Source: Xanthostigma xanthostigma (lineage: Eukaryota; Arthropoda; Insecta; Raphidioptera; Raphidiidae). From it: DNA of 64,000 bases. Shown piece by piece: positions 11,201-22,969 of the stretch. The notes beneath the pieces were generated by a model. It saw nothing but the letters and a program-made list of their open reading frames with translations, had not been told where the DNA came from and searched no databases. The translations under genes and the position numbers were made by a program. The DNA is taken from NCBI GenBank assembly GCA_963575645.1, contig OY754466.1, positions 32,520,001 to 32,584,000 of the forward strand. Reading direction: 5' to 3'. The stretch's first letter is position 1, and every line of letters starts with the position of its first letter.

Positions 11201-14200
11201 CTCATGAAATAAAGCAATTTTTCCTATAAGGACTCATTTGCACCTAATTGTCATAAAGCATGTAAAACTGCTTGTATGCGTTAAAATAATGGTTAATATG
11301 CAGTTTGCATTTTCTTGTGAGAGAATGATCCAAACCTGAATGTTATAGTGTAAGTAAACTTACCTTTGTGAATTAAAGCAATTTCGCCTATAAGGACTCA
11401 TTTGCACCTAATTGTCGTAAAGCATGTAAAAACTGCTTGTCTGCGTTAAAATAATGGTTAATATGCAGTTTGCATTTTCTTATGAGAGAATAATCCAAAC
11501 CTGAATGTTATAGTGTAAATAGACTAACCTTTATGAAATAAAGCAATTTTGCCTATAAGGACCCATTTGCCCCTAATTGTCATAAAACATGTAAAACTGC
11601 TTGTATGCGTTAAAATAATAGTTAATATGCAGTTTGCATTTTCTTATGAGAGAATGATCCAAACCTGAATGTTATAGTTTAAGTAAACTTACCTTTGTAA
11701 AATAAAGCAATTTTGCCTATAAGGACTCATTTGCACCTAATTGTCGTTAAGCATGTAAAAACTGCTTGTCTGCGTTAAAATAATGGTTAATATGCAGTTT
11801 GCATTTTCTTATAAGAGAATGATCCAAACCTGAATGTTATAGTGTAAATAGACTTACCCTCATGAAATAAAGCAATTTTGCCTATAAAGACTTATTTGCA
11901 CCTAATTGTCGTAAAGCATGTAAAAACTGCTTGTCTGCGTTTAAATAATGGTTAATATGCAGTTTGCATTTTCTTATGAGAGACAGATCCAAACCTGAAT
12001 GTTTTAGTGTAAATAGACTTACCTTCATAAAATAAAGCAATTTTGCCTATAAGGACCCATTTGCCCCTAATTGTCATAAAGCATGTAAAACTGCTTGTAT
12101 GCATTAAAATAATGGTTAATATGCAGTTTGCATTTTCTTATGAGAGAATGATCCAAACCTGAATGTTATAGTGTAAATAGACTTACCCTCATGAAATAAA
12201 GCAATTTTGCCTATAAGGACTCATTTGCACCTAATTGTCATAAAGCATGTAAAAACTGCTTGTATGCGTTAAAATGATAGTAAATATGCAGTTTGCATTT
12301 TTTTATGAGAGAATGATCCAAACCTAAATGTTATAGTGTAAATAGACTTACCTTAATGAAATAAAGCAATTTTGCCTATAAGGACTCATTTGCACCTAAT
12401 TGTCGTTAAGCATGTAAAAACTGCTTGTCTGCGTTAAAATAATGGTTAATATGCAGTTTGCATTTTCTTATGAGAGAATGATCCAAACCTGAATGTTATA
12501 GTGTAAAATAGACTTACCCTCATGAAATAAAGCAATTTTGCCTATAAAGACTTATTTGCACCTAATTGTCATAAAGCATGTAGAAACTGCTTGTATGCGT
12601 ATAAATAATGGTTAATATGCAGTTTGCATTTTCTTATGAGAGAATGATCCAAACCTGAATGTTATAGTGAAAATAGACTTACCTTTGTAAAATAAAGCAA
12701 TTTTGCCTATAAGGACTCATTTGCACGCAATTGTCGTGAAGCATGTAAAAACTGCTTGGCTGCGTTAAAATAATGGTTAATATGCAGTTTGCATTTTCTT
12801 ATGAGAGAATGATCCAAACCTGAATGTTATAGTGTACATAGACTAACCTTCATTAAATGAAGCAATTTTGCCTATAAGGACGCATTGCCCCTAATTTTCA
12901 TAAAGCATGTAAAAACTGCTTGTATGCGTTAAAATAATGGTTAATATGCAGTTTGCATTTTCTTATGAGAGAATGATCCAACCCTAAATGTTATAGTGTA
13001 AATAGACTTTCCCTCATGAATTAAAGCAATTTTGCCTATAAGGACTTATTTGCACCTAATTGTCATAAAGCATGTAAAAACTGCTTGTAAGCGTTAAAAT
13101 GATAGTAAATATGCAGTTTGCATTTTCTTATGAGAGAATGATCCAAACGTAATTGTTATAGTGTAAATAGACTAACCCTCATGAAATAAAGCAATTTTGC
13201 CTATAAGGACTCATTTACACCTAATTGTCGTAAAGCATGTAAAAACTGCTTGTCTGCGTTAAAATAAATGTTAATATGCAGTTTGCATTTTCTTATGAGA
13301 GAATGATCCAAACCTGAATGTTATAGTGTAAATAGACTTACCTTCATGAAATAAAGCAATTTTGCCTATAAGGACTCATTTGCCCCTAATTGTCATAAAG
13401 CATGTAAAAACTGCTTGTATGCGTTAAAATAATGTATAATATGCAGTTTGCATTTTCTTATGAGAGAATGATCCAAACCTATATGTTATAGTGAAAATAG
13501 ACTTACCTTTGTAAAATAAAGCAATTTTGCCTATAAGGACTCATTATCCCCTAATTGTCATAAAGCATGTAAAAACTGCTTGTATGCGTTAAAATAATGG
13601 TTAATATGCACACTGCATTTTCTTATGAGAGAATGATCCAAACCTGAATGTTATAGTGTAAATAGACTTACCGTTGTAAAATAAAGCAATTTTGCCTATA
13701 AGGACTCATTTGCACGCAATTGTCGTGAAGCATGTAAAAACTGCTTCTCTGCGTTAAAATAATGGTTAATATGCAGTTTGCATTTTCTTATGAGAGAATG
13801 ATCCAAACCTGAATGTTATAGTGAAAGTAGACTTACCTTTGTGAAATAAAACAATTTTGCCTTTAAGGACTTATTTGCACCTAATTGTCGTAAACCATGT
13901 AAAAACTGCTTGTCTGCGTGAAAATGATAGTCAATATTCAGTTTGCATTTTCTTATGAGAGAATGATCCAAACCTGAATGTTATAGTGTAAATAGACTTA
14001 CCCTCATGAAATAAAGCAATTTTGCCTATAAGGACTCATTTGCACCTAATTGTCATAAAGCATGTAAAAACTGCTTGTATGCGTTAAAATAATAGTTAAT
14101 ATGCAGTTTGCATTTTCTTGTGAGAGAATGATCCAAACCTGAATGTTATAGTGTAAGTAAACTTACCTTTATGAAATCAAGCAATTTCGCCTATAAGGAC

Positions 14201-16230
14201 TCATTTGCACCTAATTGTCGTAAAGCATGTAAAAACTGCTTGTCTGCGTTAAAATAATGGTTAATATGCAGTCTGCATTTTCTTATGAGAGAATAATCCA
14301 AACCTGAATGTTATAGTGTAAATAGACTAACCTTCATGAAATTAAGCAATTTTGCCTATAAGGACCAATTTGCCCCTAATTGTCATAAAGCATGTAAAAA
14401 CTGCTTGTATGCGTTAAAATAATGGTTAATATGCAGTTTGCATTTTCTTATGAGAGAATGATCCAAACCTGAATGTTATAGTGTAAATACACTAACCCTC
14501 ATGAAATAAAGCAATTTTGCCTATAAGGACTCATTTGCCCCTAATTGTCATAAAGCATGTAAAAACTGCTTGTATGCGTTAAAATAATGGTCAATATGTA
14601 GTTTACATTTTCTTATGAGAGAATGATCCAAACCTGAATGTTATAGTGTAAATAGACTTACCTTCATGAAATAAAGCAATTTTGCCTATAAAGACTCCTT
14701 TGCTTCTAATTGTCATAAAGCATGTAAAAACTGCTTGTCAGCGTTAAAAAAATGGTTAATATGCAGTTTGCATTTTCTTATGAGAGAATGATCCAAACCT
14801 GAATGTTATAGTGTAAATAGACTTACCTTCATGAAATAAAACAATTTTGCCTATAAGGACTCATTTGCCCCTAATAGTCATAAAGCATGTAAAAACTGCT
14901 TGTATGCGTTAAAATGATAGTAAATATGCAGTTTGCATTTTCATATGAAAGAATGATCCAAATCTAAATATTATAGTGTAAATAGACTAACCCTCATGAA
15001 ATAAAGCAATTTTGCCTATAACCACTCATTTGCACCTAATTGTCATAAAGCTTGTAAAAACTCCTTGTATGCGTTAAAATAATGGTTAATATGCAGTTTG
15101 CATTTTCTTATGAGAGAAAGATCCAAACCTGAATGTTATAGTGTGAATAGACTTACCCTTAATGAAATAAAGCAATTTTGCCTATAAGGACTCATTTGCC
15201 CCTAATTGTCATAAAGCATGTAAAAACTGCTTATATGCGTTTAAATAATGGTTAATATGCAGTTTGCATTTTCTTATGAGAGAAAGATCCAAACCTGAAT
15301 GTTATAGTGTAAATAGACTTACCTTCATGAAATAAAGCAATTTTGCCTATAAAGACTCATTTGCTTCTAATTGTCATAAAGCATGTAAAAACTGCTTGTC
15401 AGCGTTAAAAAAATGGTTAATATGCAGTTTGCATTTTCTTATGAGAGAATGATCCAAACCTGAATGTTATAGTCTAAATAGACTTACCTTCATGAAATAA
15501 AGCAATTTTGCCTATAAGGACTTATTTGCCCCTAATTGTCATAAAGCATGTAAAAACTGCTTGTATGCGTTAAAATAATGGTTAATATGCAGTTTGCATT
15601 TTCTTATGAGAGAATGATCCAAACCTGAATGTTATAGTGTAAATAGACTTACCTTCAGGAAATAAAGCAATTTTGCCTATAAGGACTTATTTGCCCCTAA
15701 TTGTCATAAAGCATGTAAAAACTGCTTGTATGCGTTAAAATAATGGTTAATATGCAGTTTGCATTTTCTTATGAGAGAATGATCCAAACCTGAATGTTAT
15801 AGTGTAAATAGACTTACCTTTGTAAAATAAAGGAATTTTGCCTATAAGGACTCATTTGCCCGCAATTGTCGTGAAGCATGTAAAAACTGCTTGTCTGCGT
15901 GAAAATGATAGTAAATATGCAGTTTGCATTTTCTTATGAGAGAATGATCCAAACCTGAATGTTATAGTGTAAATAGACTTACCCTTCATGAAATAAAGCA
16001 ATTTTGCCTATAAGGACTCATTTGCCCCTTATTGTCATAAAGCATGTAAAAACTGCTTGTATGCGTTAAAATAATGGTTAATATGCAGTTTGCATTTTCT
16101 TATGAGAGAATGATCCAAACCTGAATGTTATAGTGAAAATAGATTTACCTTTGTAAAATAAAGCAATTTTGCCTATAAGGACTCATTTGCACGCAATTGT
16201 CGTGAAGCATGTAAAAACTGCTTGTCTGCG

Positions 16231-16240
16231 TTAAACCTGA
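16231..16240. other. Monomer with 49-bp internal deletion, copy 2 (junction 16,235/16,236)
   Basis: The same GCGTTAAA to CCTGAATG junction as at 8,197. It lies one monomer upstream of the mobile-element insertion. It is 6,402 bp before the third copy, which is the spacing of the 11,118/17,521 duplication. Confidence 0.9.
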
Positions 16241-16373
16241 ATGTTATAGTGAAAATAGACTAACCTTCATGAAATAAAGCAATTTTGCCTATAAGGACCC
16301 ATTTGCCCCTAATTGTCATAAAGCATGTAAAAGCTGCTTGTATGCGTTAAAATAATAGTTAATATGCAGTTTG

Positions 16374-16378
16374 CATTT
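16374..16378. repeat. Left target-site duplication (CATTT)
   Basis: CATTT closes the satellite just before the insert. The uninterrupted relatives have a single CATTT at this point. The preceding base differs from that before the right copy (G versus T), so five bases is the longest exact duplication. Confidence 0.75.
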
Positions 16379-16393
16379 GGGTGTTATTTAATG

Positions 16394-16501
16394 GGTTAGC
16401 CAAGTATTTATGTTTTTGTGAGCAGAAAAATGTAATCGGTCAGCCATAATAGCTAATTGGTCAGCAACTCATGGTTAGCAAACACTTCTAAACTAATCAG
16501 C
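16394..16501 (+). repeat. Left subterminal motif cluster of the insertion (GGTYAGC)
   Basis: GGTTAGC at 16,394-16,400, GGTCAGC at 16,438-16,444, GGTCAGC at 16,459-16,465 and GGTTAGC at 16,473-16,479 lie in direct orientation, followed by the looser AATCAGC near 16,495. Two CAGCTG palindromes 20 bp apart follow at 16,520-16,525 and 16,540-16,545. Such spaced short repeats near one end suggest protein-binding sites. This is inferred by analogy with other DNA transposons. Confidence 0.65.
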
Positions 16502-16885
16502 AATTTATGCCATTCTGGACAGCTGTAAAAATATATGTACAGCTGATTAAATATATAAGCTGCAATGAGTGACCCATGTTAAATAAAATTTTGGTAAACA
16601 CTCAGAGGGTAAGCAAAATATTCAATTTTGTACAGCAAATAAAAGTCCAGCAAAAATATCTATGTACTTTACTTGTCATGCGCAGGGTCCAGTACGATAA
16701 CTAGAAGTGTCCAAATTTTAACTTTTTTTTAAGTCATAGAAAACGCTAAATTTTGACGTTCCAAAAAAAAAAACGTAAAAAAATGGAACTACTTTTCGTC
16801 TTTCACTGTCTAACCAATCTGAAATCAAATATACACGTCATAGAAACTAGTGTAGAATTACTGTATTACTATTTCACTTTATATG

Positions 16886-17070
16886 CACGACCCCGTAATT
16901 GTTTTTTAAAGAACTCCCCCGAAACGTCTTCTTCTTTTCACTGTGCAGAAAAAACGCCATCGCTTCGACACGACCTTATAATTGTTTTTTAAAGAACGCC
17001 ATCCAATCGCCTTCCCCTTTTTACTGCGCAAAGAAAACGCCATCACATCGACACGACCGCGTAATTGTTT
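16886..17070. repeat. 83-bp tandem repeat inside the insertion (about 2.2 copies)
   Basis: CACGACC starts at 16,886, 16,969 and 17,052, a period of exactly 83 bp. Each start is followed by TAATTGTTT after two to four variable bases. The two full units also share AAAGAAC, CTTTTCACTG/CTTTTTACTG and AACGCCATC. The copies are clearly diverged, so the duplication is older than the insertion into the satellite. It explains why short open frames here appear to have repeated peptides. Confidence 0.85.
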
Positions 17071-17124
17071 ATATTGTTAACCATATTTTAAATATGCATA
17101 CCAATGAGATAAACATGTTTCTCT

Positions 17125-17364
17125 GCTGATCAATTTTGAAATCTTGCTGACCAAGTAACCATTTTGCTGCGCAACTGTTTATTAAGCAGATACATAATAT
17201 TGCTAACTGCCCGTTTATGATTAAAGTACTGACCCTTATTAATATTCTTTGCAGAACATGGATTGCCACCCGATTTTTATTTATTGCAAACAAAATCTTT
17301 GTATGCTGACCAAATGATTTTACGGCTGATTTTTGTTGCTAGTCAAATTTAATAACTGCTAACC
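17125..17364 (-). repeat. Right subterminal motif cluster of the insertion (GCTRACC, inverted)
   Basis: GCTGATC at 17,125, GCTGACC at 17,146-17,152, GCTAACT at 17,202, GCTGACC at 17,305-17,311 and GCTAACC at 17,358-17,364 are the left-end motif on the opposite strand. GCTGATT near 17,325 is a looser copy. The mirror arrangement supports 16,379 and 17,381 as the two ends of one element. Confidence 0.65.
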
Positions 17365-17381
17365 AAATATTTACTTCTCTT

Positions 17382-17386
17382 CATTT
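17382..17386. repeat. Right target-site duplication (CATTT)
   Basis: CATTT reopens the satellite after the insert and is followed by TCTTGTGAGAG, exactly as in the empty sites at 8,341, 22,781 and 46,371. Confidence 0.75.
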
Positions 17387-17520
17387 TCTTGTGAGAGAAT
17401 GATCCAAACCTGAATGTAATAGTGTAAGTAAACTTACCTTTGTGAAATAAAGCAATTTCGCCTATAAGGACTCATTTGCACCTAATTGTCGTAAAGCATG
17501 TAAAAACTGCTTGTCTGCGT

Positions 17521-20500
17521 GAAAATAATAGTCAATATTCAGTTTGCATTTTCTTATGAGAGAATAATCCAAACCTGAATGTTATAGTGTAAATAGACTT
17601 ACCCTCATGAAATAAAGCAATTTTTCCTATAAGGACTCATTTGCACCTAATTGTCATAAAGCATGTAAAACTGCTTGTATGCGTTAAAATAATGGTTAAT
17701 ATGCAGTTTGCATTTTCTTGTGAGAGAATGATCCAAACCTGAATGTTATAGTGTAAGTAAACTTACCTTTGTGAATTAAAGCAATTTCGCCTATAAGGAC
17801 TCATTTGCACCTAATTGTCGTAAAGCATGTAAAAACTGCTTGTCTGCGTTAAAATAATGGTTAATATGCAGTTTGCATTTTCTTATGAGAGAATAATCCA
17901 AACCTGAATGTTATAGTGTAAATAGACTAACCTTTATGAAATAAAGCAATTTTGCCTATAAGGACCCATTTGCCCCTAATTGTCATAAAACATGTAAAAC
18001 TGCTTGTATGCGTTAAAATAATAGTTAATATGCAGTTTGCATTTTCTTATGAGAGAATGATCCAAACCTGAATGTTATAGTTTAAGTAAACTTACCTTTG
18101 TAAAATAAAGCAATTTTGCCTATAAGGACTCATTTGCACCTAATTGTCGTTAAGCATGTAAAAACTGCTTGTCTGCGTTAAAATAATGGTTAATATGCAG
18201 TTTGCATTTTCTTATAAGAGAATGATCCAAACCTGAATGTTATAGTGTAAATAGACTTACCCTCATGAAATAAAGCAATTTTGCCTATAAAGACTTATTT
18301 GCACCTAATTGTCGTAAAGCATGTAAAAACTGCTTGTCTGCGTTTAAATAATGGTTAATATGCAGTTTGCATTTTCTTATGAGAGACAGATCCAAACCTG
18401 AATGTTTTAGTGTAAATAGACTTACCTTCATAAAATAAAGCAATTTTGCCTATAAGGACCCATTTGCCCCTAATTGTCATAAAGCATGTAAAACTGCTTG
18501 TATGCATTAAAATAATGGTTAATATGCAGTTTGCATTTTCTTATGAGAGAATGATCCAAACCTGAATGTTATAGTGTAAATAGACTTACCCTCATGAAAT
18601 AAAGCAATTTTGCCTATAAGGACTCATTTGCACCTAATTGTCATAAAGCATGTAAAAACTGCTTGTATGCGTTAAAATGATAGTAAATATGCAGTTTGCA
18701 TTTTTTTATGAGAGAATGATCCAAACCTAAATGTTATAGTGTAAATAGACTTACCTTAATGAAATAAAGCAATTTTGCCTATAAGGACTCATTTGCACCT
18801 AATTGTCGTTAAGCATGTAAAAACTGCTTGTCTGCGTTAAAATAATGGTTAATATGCAGTTTGCATTTTCTTATGAGAGAATGATCCAAACCTGAATGTT
18901 ATAGTGTAAAATAGACTTACCCTCATGAAATAAAGCAATTTTGCCTATAAAGACTTATTTGCACCTAATTGTCATAAAGCATGTAGAAACTGCTTGTATG
19001 CGTATAAATAATGGTTAATATGCAGTTTGCATTTTCTTATGAGAGAATGATCCAAACCTGAATGTTATAGTGAAAATAGACTTACCTTTGTAAAATAAAG
19101 CAATTTTGCCTATAAGGACTCATTTGCACGCAATTGTCGTGAAGCATGTAAAAACTGCTTGGCTGCGTTAAAATAATGGTTAATATGCAGTTTGCATTTT
19201 CTTATGAGAGAATGATCCAAACCTGAATGTTATAGTGTACATAGACTAACCTTCATTAAATAAAGCAATTTTGCCTATAAGGACGCATTGCCCCTAATTT
19301 TCATAAAGCATGTAAAAACTGCTTGTATGCGTTGAAATAATGGTTAATATGCAGTTTGCATTTTCTTATGAGAGAATGATCCAACCCTAAATGTTATAGT
19401 GTAAATAGACTTTCCCTCATGAATTAAAGCAATTTTGCCTATAAGGACTTATTTGCACCTAATTGTCATAAAGCATGTAAAAACTGCTTGTAAGCGTTAA
19501 AATGATAGTAAATATGCAGTTTGCATTTTCTTATGAGAGAATGATCCAAACGTAATTGTTATAGTGTAAATAGACTAACCCTCATGAAATAAAGCAATTT
19601 TGCCTATAAGGACTCATTTACACCTAATTGTCGTAAAGCATGTAAAAACTGCTTGTCTGCGTTAAAATAATTGTTAATATGCAGTTTGCATTTTCTTATG
19701 AGAGAATGATCCAAACCTGAATGTTATAGTGTAAATAGACTTACCTTCATGAAATAAAGCAATTTTGCCTATAAGGACTCATTTGCCCCTAATTGTCATA
19801 AAGCATGTAAAAACTGCTTGTATGCGTTAAAATAATGTATAATATGCAGTTTGCATTTTCTTATGAGAGAATGATCCAAACCTATATGTTATAGTGAAAA
19901 TAGACTTACCTTTGTAAAATAAAGCAATTTTGCCTATAAGGACTCATTATCCCCTAATTGTCATAAAGCATGTAAAAACTGCTTGTATGCGTTAAAATAA
20001 TGGTTAATATGCACACTGCATTTTCTTATGAGAGAATGATCCAAACCTGAATGTTATAGTGTAAATAGACTTACCGTTGTAAAATAAAGCAATTTTGCCT
20101 ATAAGGACTCATTTGCACGCAATTGTCGTGAAGCATGTAAAAACTGCTTCTCTGCGTTAAAATAATGGTTAATATGCAGTTTGCATTTTCTTATGAGAGA
20201 ATGATCCAAACCTGAATGTTATAGTGAAAGTAGACTTACCTTTGTGAAATAAAACAATTTTGCCTTTAAGGACTTATTTGCACCTAATTGTCGTAAACCA
20301 TGTAAAAACTGCTTGTCTGCGTGAAAATGATAGTCAATATTCAGTTTGCATTTTCTTATGAGAGAATGATCCAAACCTGAATGTTATAGTGTAAATAGAC
20401 TTACCCTCATGAAATAAAGCAATTTTGCCTATAAGGACTCATTTGCACCTAATTGTCATAAAGCATGTAAAAACTGCTTGTATGCGTTAAAATAATAGTT

Positions 20501-22914
20501 AATATGCAGTTTGCATTTTCTTGTGAGAGAATGATCCAAACCTGAATGTTATAGTGTAAGTAAACTTACCTTTATGAAATCAAGCAATTTCGCCTATAAG
20601 GACTCATTTGCACCTAATTGTCGTAAAGCATGTAAAAACTTCTTGTCTGCGTTAAAATAATGGTTAATATGCAGTCTGCATTTTCTTATGAGAGAATAAT
20701 CCAAACCTGAATGTTATAGTGTAAATAGACTAACCTTCATGAAATTAAGCAATTTTGCCTATAAGGACCAATTTGCCCCTAATTGTCATAAAGCATGTAA
20801 AAACTGCTTGTATGCGTTAAAATAATGGTTAATATGCAGTTTGCATTTTCTTATGAGAGAATGATCCAAACCTGAATGTTATAGTGTAAATACACTAACC
20901 CTCATGAAATAAAGCAATTTTGCCTATAAGGACTCATTTGCCCCTAATTGTCATAAAGCATGTAAAAACTGCTTGTATGCGTTAAAATAATGGTCAATAT
21001 GTAGTTTACATTTTCTTATGAGAGAATGATCCAAACCTGAATGTTATAGTGTAAATAGACTTACCTTCATGAAATAAAGCAATTTTGCCTATAAAGACTC
21101 CTTTGCTTCTAATTGTCATAAAGCATGTAAAAACTGCTTGTCAGCGTTAAAAAAATGGTTAATATGCAGTTTGCATTTTCTTATGAGAGAATGATCCAAA
21201 CCTGAATGTTATAGTGTAAATAGACTTACCTTCATGAAATAAAACAATTTTGCCTATAAGGACTCATTTGCCCCTAATAGTCATAAAGCATGTAAAAACT
21301 GCTTGTATGCGTTAAAATGATAGTAAATATGCAGTTTGCATTTTCATATGAAAGAATGATCCAAATCTAAATATTATAGTGTAAATAGACTAACCCTCAT
21401 GAAATAAAGCAATTTTGCCTATAACCACTCATTTGCACCTAATTGTCATAAAGCTTGTAAAAACTCCTTGTATGCGTTAAAATAATGGTTAATATGCAGT
21501 TTGCATTTTCTTATGAGAGAAAGATCCAAACCTGAATGTTATAGTGTAAATAGACTTACCCTTAATGAAATAAAGCAATTTTGCCTATAAGGACTCATTT
21601 GCCCCTAATTGTCATAAAGCATGTAAAAACTGCTTATATGCGTTTAAATAATGGTTAATATGCAGTTTGCATTTTCTTATGAGAGAAAGATCCAAACCTG
21701 AATGTTATAGTGTAAATAGACTTACCTTCATGAAATAAAGCAATTTTGCCTATAAAGACTCATTTGCTTCTAATTGTCATAAAGCATGTAAAAACTGCTT
21801 GTCAGCGTTAAAAAAATGGTTAATATGCAGTTTGCATTTTCTTATGAGAGAATGATCCAAACCTGAATGTTATAGTCTAAATAGACTTACCTTCATGAAA
21901 TAAAGCAATTTTGCCTATAAGGACTTATTTGCCCCTAATTGTCATAAAGCATGTAAAAACTGCTTGTATGCGTTAAAATAATGGTTAATATGCAGTTTGC
22001 ATTTTCTTATGAGAGAATGATCCAAACCTGAATGTTATAGTGTAAATAGACTTACCTTCAGGAAATAAAGCAATTTTGCCTATAAGGACTTATTTGCCCC
22101 TAATTGTCATAAAGCATGTAAAAACTGCTTGTATGCGTTAAAATAATGGTTAATATGCAGTTTGCATTTTCTTATGAGAGAATGATCCAAACCTGAATGT
22201 TATAGTGTAAATAGACTTACCTTTGTAAAATAAAGGAATTTTGCCTATAAGGACTCATTTGCCCGCAATTGTCGTGAAGCATGTAAAAACTGCTTGTCTG
22301 CGTGAAAATGATAGTAAATATGCAGTTTGCATTTTCTTATGAGAGAATGATCCAAACCTGAATGTTATAGTGTAAATAGACTTACCCTTCATGAAATAAA
22401 GCAATTTTGCCTATAAGGACTCATTTGCCCCTTATTGTCATAAAGCATGTAAAAACTGCTTGTATGCGTTAAAATAATGGTTATATGCAGTTTGCATTTT
22501 CTTATGAGAGAATGATCCAAACCTGAATGTTATAGTGAAAATAGACTTACCTTTGTAAAATAAAGCAATTTTGCCTATAAGGACTCATTTGCACGCAATT
22601 GTCGTGAAGCATGTAAAAACTGCTTGTCTGCGTTAAACCTGAATGTTATAGTGAAAATAGACTAACCTTCATGAAATAAAGCAATTTTGCCTATAAGGAC
22701 CCATTTGCCCCTAATTGTCATAAAGCATGTAAAAACTGCTTGTATGCGTTAAAATAATAGTTAATATGCAGTTTGCATTTTCTTGTGAGAGAATGATCCA
22801 AACCTGAATGTAATAGTGTAAGTAAACTTACCTTTGTGAAATAAAGCAATTTCGCCTATAAGGACTCATTTGCACCTAATTGTCGTAAAGCATGTAAAAA
22901 CTGCTTGTCTGCGT
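17521..22914. repeat. 33-monomer higher-order unit, copy B (empty site)
   Basis: Collinear with 11,118-17,520, including the 49-bp-deletion monomer at 22,637, but without the insert. The site at 22,780/22,781 reads straight through GCATTTTCTTGTGAG with no footprint. A single-base loss near 22,484 shortens the offset from 6,403 to 6,402. After 22,914 the sequence continues as the relative of 8,466 onward (offset 14,440). Confidence 0.9.
22629..22642. other. Monomer with 49-bp internal deletion, copy 3 (junction 22,637/22,638)
   Basis: The same junction as the copies at 8,197 and 16,235. It lies one monomer upstream of the unfilled insertion site at 22,780/22,781. Confidence 0.9.
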
Positions 22915-22969
22915 TAAAATAATGGTTAATATGCAGTTTGCATTTTCTTATGAGAGAATAATCCAAACC

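Larger units (their letters stand above)
1..16378. repeat. Satellite DNA array, left part (about 165-bp monomer, about 99 copies)
   Basis: Head-to-tail copies of one A+T-rich monomer fill this stretch with no gap. Taking AATGTTATAG as the monomer start, copies begin at 1, 166, 331, 496, 661 and 827, a spacing of 165-166 bp. All copies have the same orientation. Nearly invariant blocks are the GCAATTTTGCCTATAAGGAC region, the GCATGTAAAAACTGCTTG region and the terminal dyads. The most variable part is the bases after CATTTGC (CCCCTAATTG, CACCTAATTG, CACGCAATTG, CTTCTAATTG or CCCCTAATAG), and these co-vary with other positions to define subfamilies. Blocks recur far apart: 661-2,456 matches 34,686-36,481 at a constant offset of 34,025, and also resembles 10,513-12,360. 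The block 6.3-7.3 kb matches 14.8-15.9 kb at offset 8,533. No coding sequence is seen. Role as centromeric or heterochromatic satellite is inferred from size and organisation only. Confidence 0.97.
16379..17381. mobile_element. Unrecognised 1,003-bp insertion in the satellite, probably a non-autonomous DNA transposon
   Basis: This is the only sequence in the window unrelated to the satellite. The satellite monomer stops after GCATTT at 16,378 and resumes with CATTTTCTTG at 17,382, so CATTT (16,374-16,378 and 17,382-17,386) is duplicated around the insert. Related blocks at 8,340/8,341, 22,780/22,781 and 46,370/46,371 carry the uninterrupted monomer. The left end has four copies of GGTYAGC, and the right end has the same motif in inverted orientation (GCTRACC), the outermost ones lying 15 and 17 bp from the edges. 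Apart from that the ends (GGGTGTTATT and, reversed, AAGAGAAGTA) do not form a clear terminal inverted repeat. The interior holds an 83-bp tandem repeat and no credible coding sequence. Subterminal inverted motif clusters are typical of transposase binding sites in cut-and-paste transposons, but I cannot assign a superfamily. A solo foldback element is an alternative. Confidence 0.75.
11118..17520. repeat. 33-monomer higher-order unit, copy A (carries the insertion)
   Basis: From the diagnostic GAAAATAATAGTCAATATTC at 11,118 the sequence aligns to 17,521 onward at a constant offset of 6,403. Removing the insert and one target copy (1,008 bp) leaves 5,395 bp, that is 33 monomers of 165 bp less the 49-bp deletion. 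The breakpoint lies in the 23 identical bases before 11,118 and before 17,521, which join the end of one unit to the start of the next in monomer register. Differences from copy B are scattered single bases, for example near 12,849, 15,144, 16,143 and 16,332. Confidence 0.9.

Noticed and set aside
1..16378. CRISPR-like regular repetition
   Set aside because: The whole 165-bp period is repeated with point variation, and there are no unique spacers between conserved short repeats. No cas-like genes are present.
16753..17129. Two overlapping open frames (79 and 76 codons) inside the insertion
   Set aside because: They overlap in different frames, run through the A-tract and the 83-bp tandem repeat, and show no recognisable domain. 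They are likely chance frames in a non-coding element.
17069..17293. 74-codon minus-strand open frame in the right part of the insertion
   Set aside because: It covers the subterminal motif cluster, has no recognisable domain and no supporting signal.
16379..17381. Helitron or retroelement origin of the insert
   Set aside because: There is no TC start with a CTRR end and hairpin, no A-T insertion point, no poly-A tail at an edge, and no long terminal repeats. A CATTT duplication with mirrored motifs fits a cut-and-paste element better.
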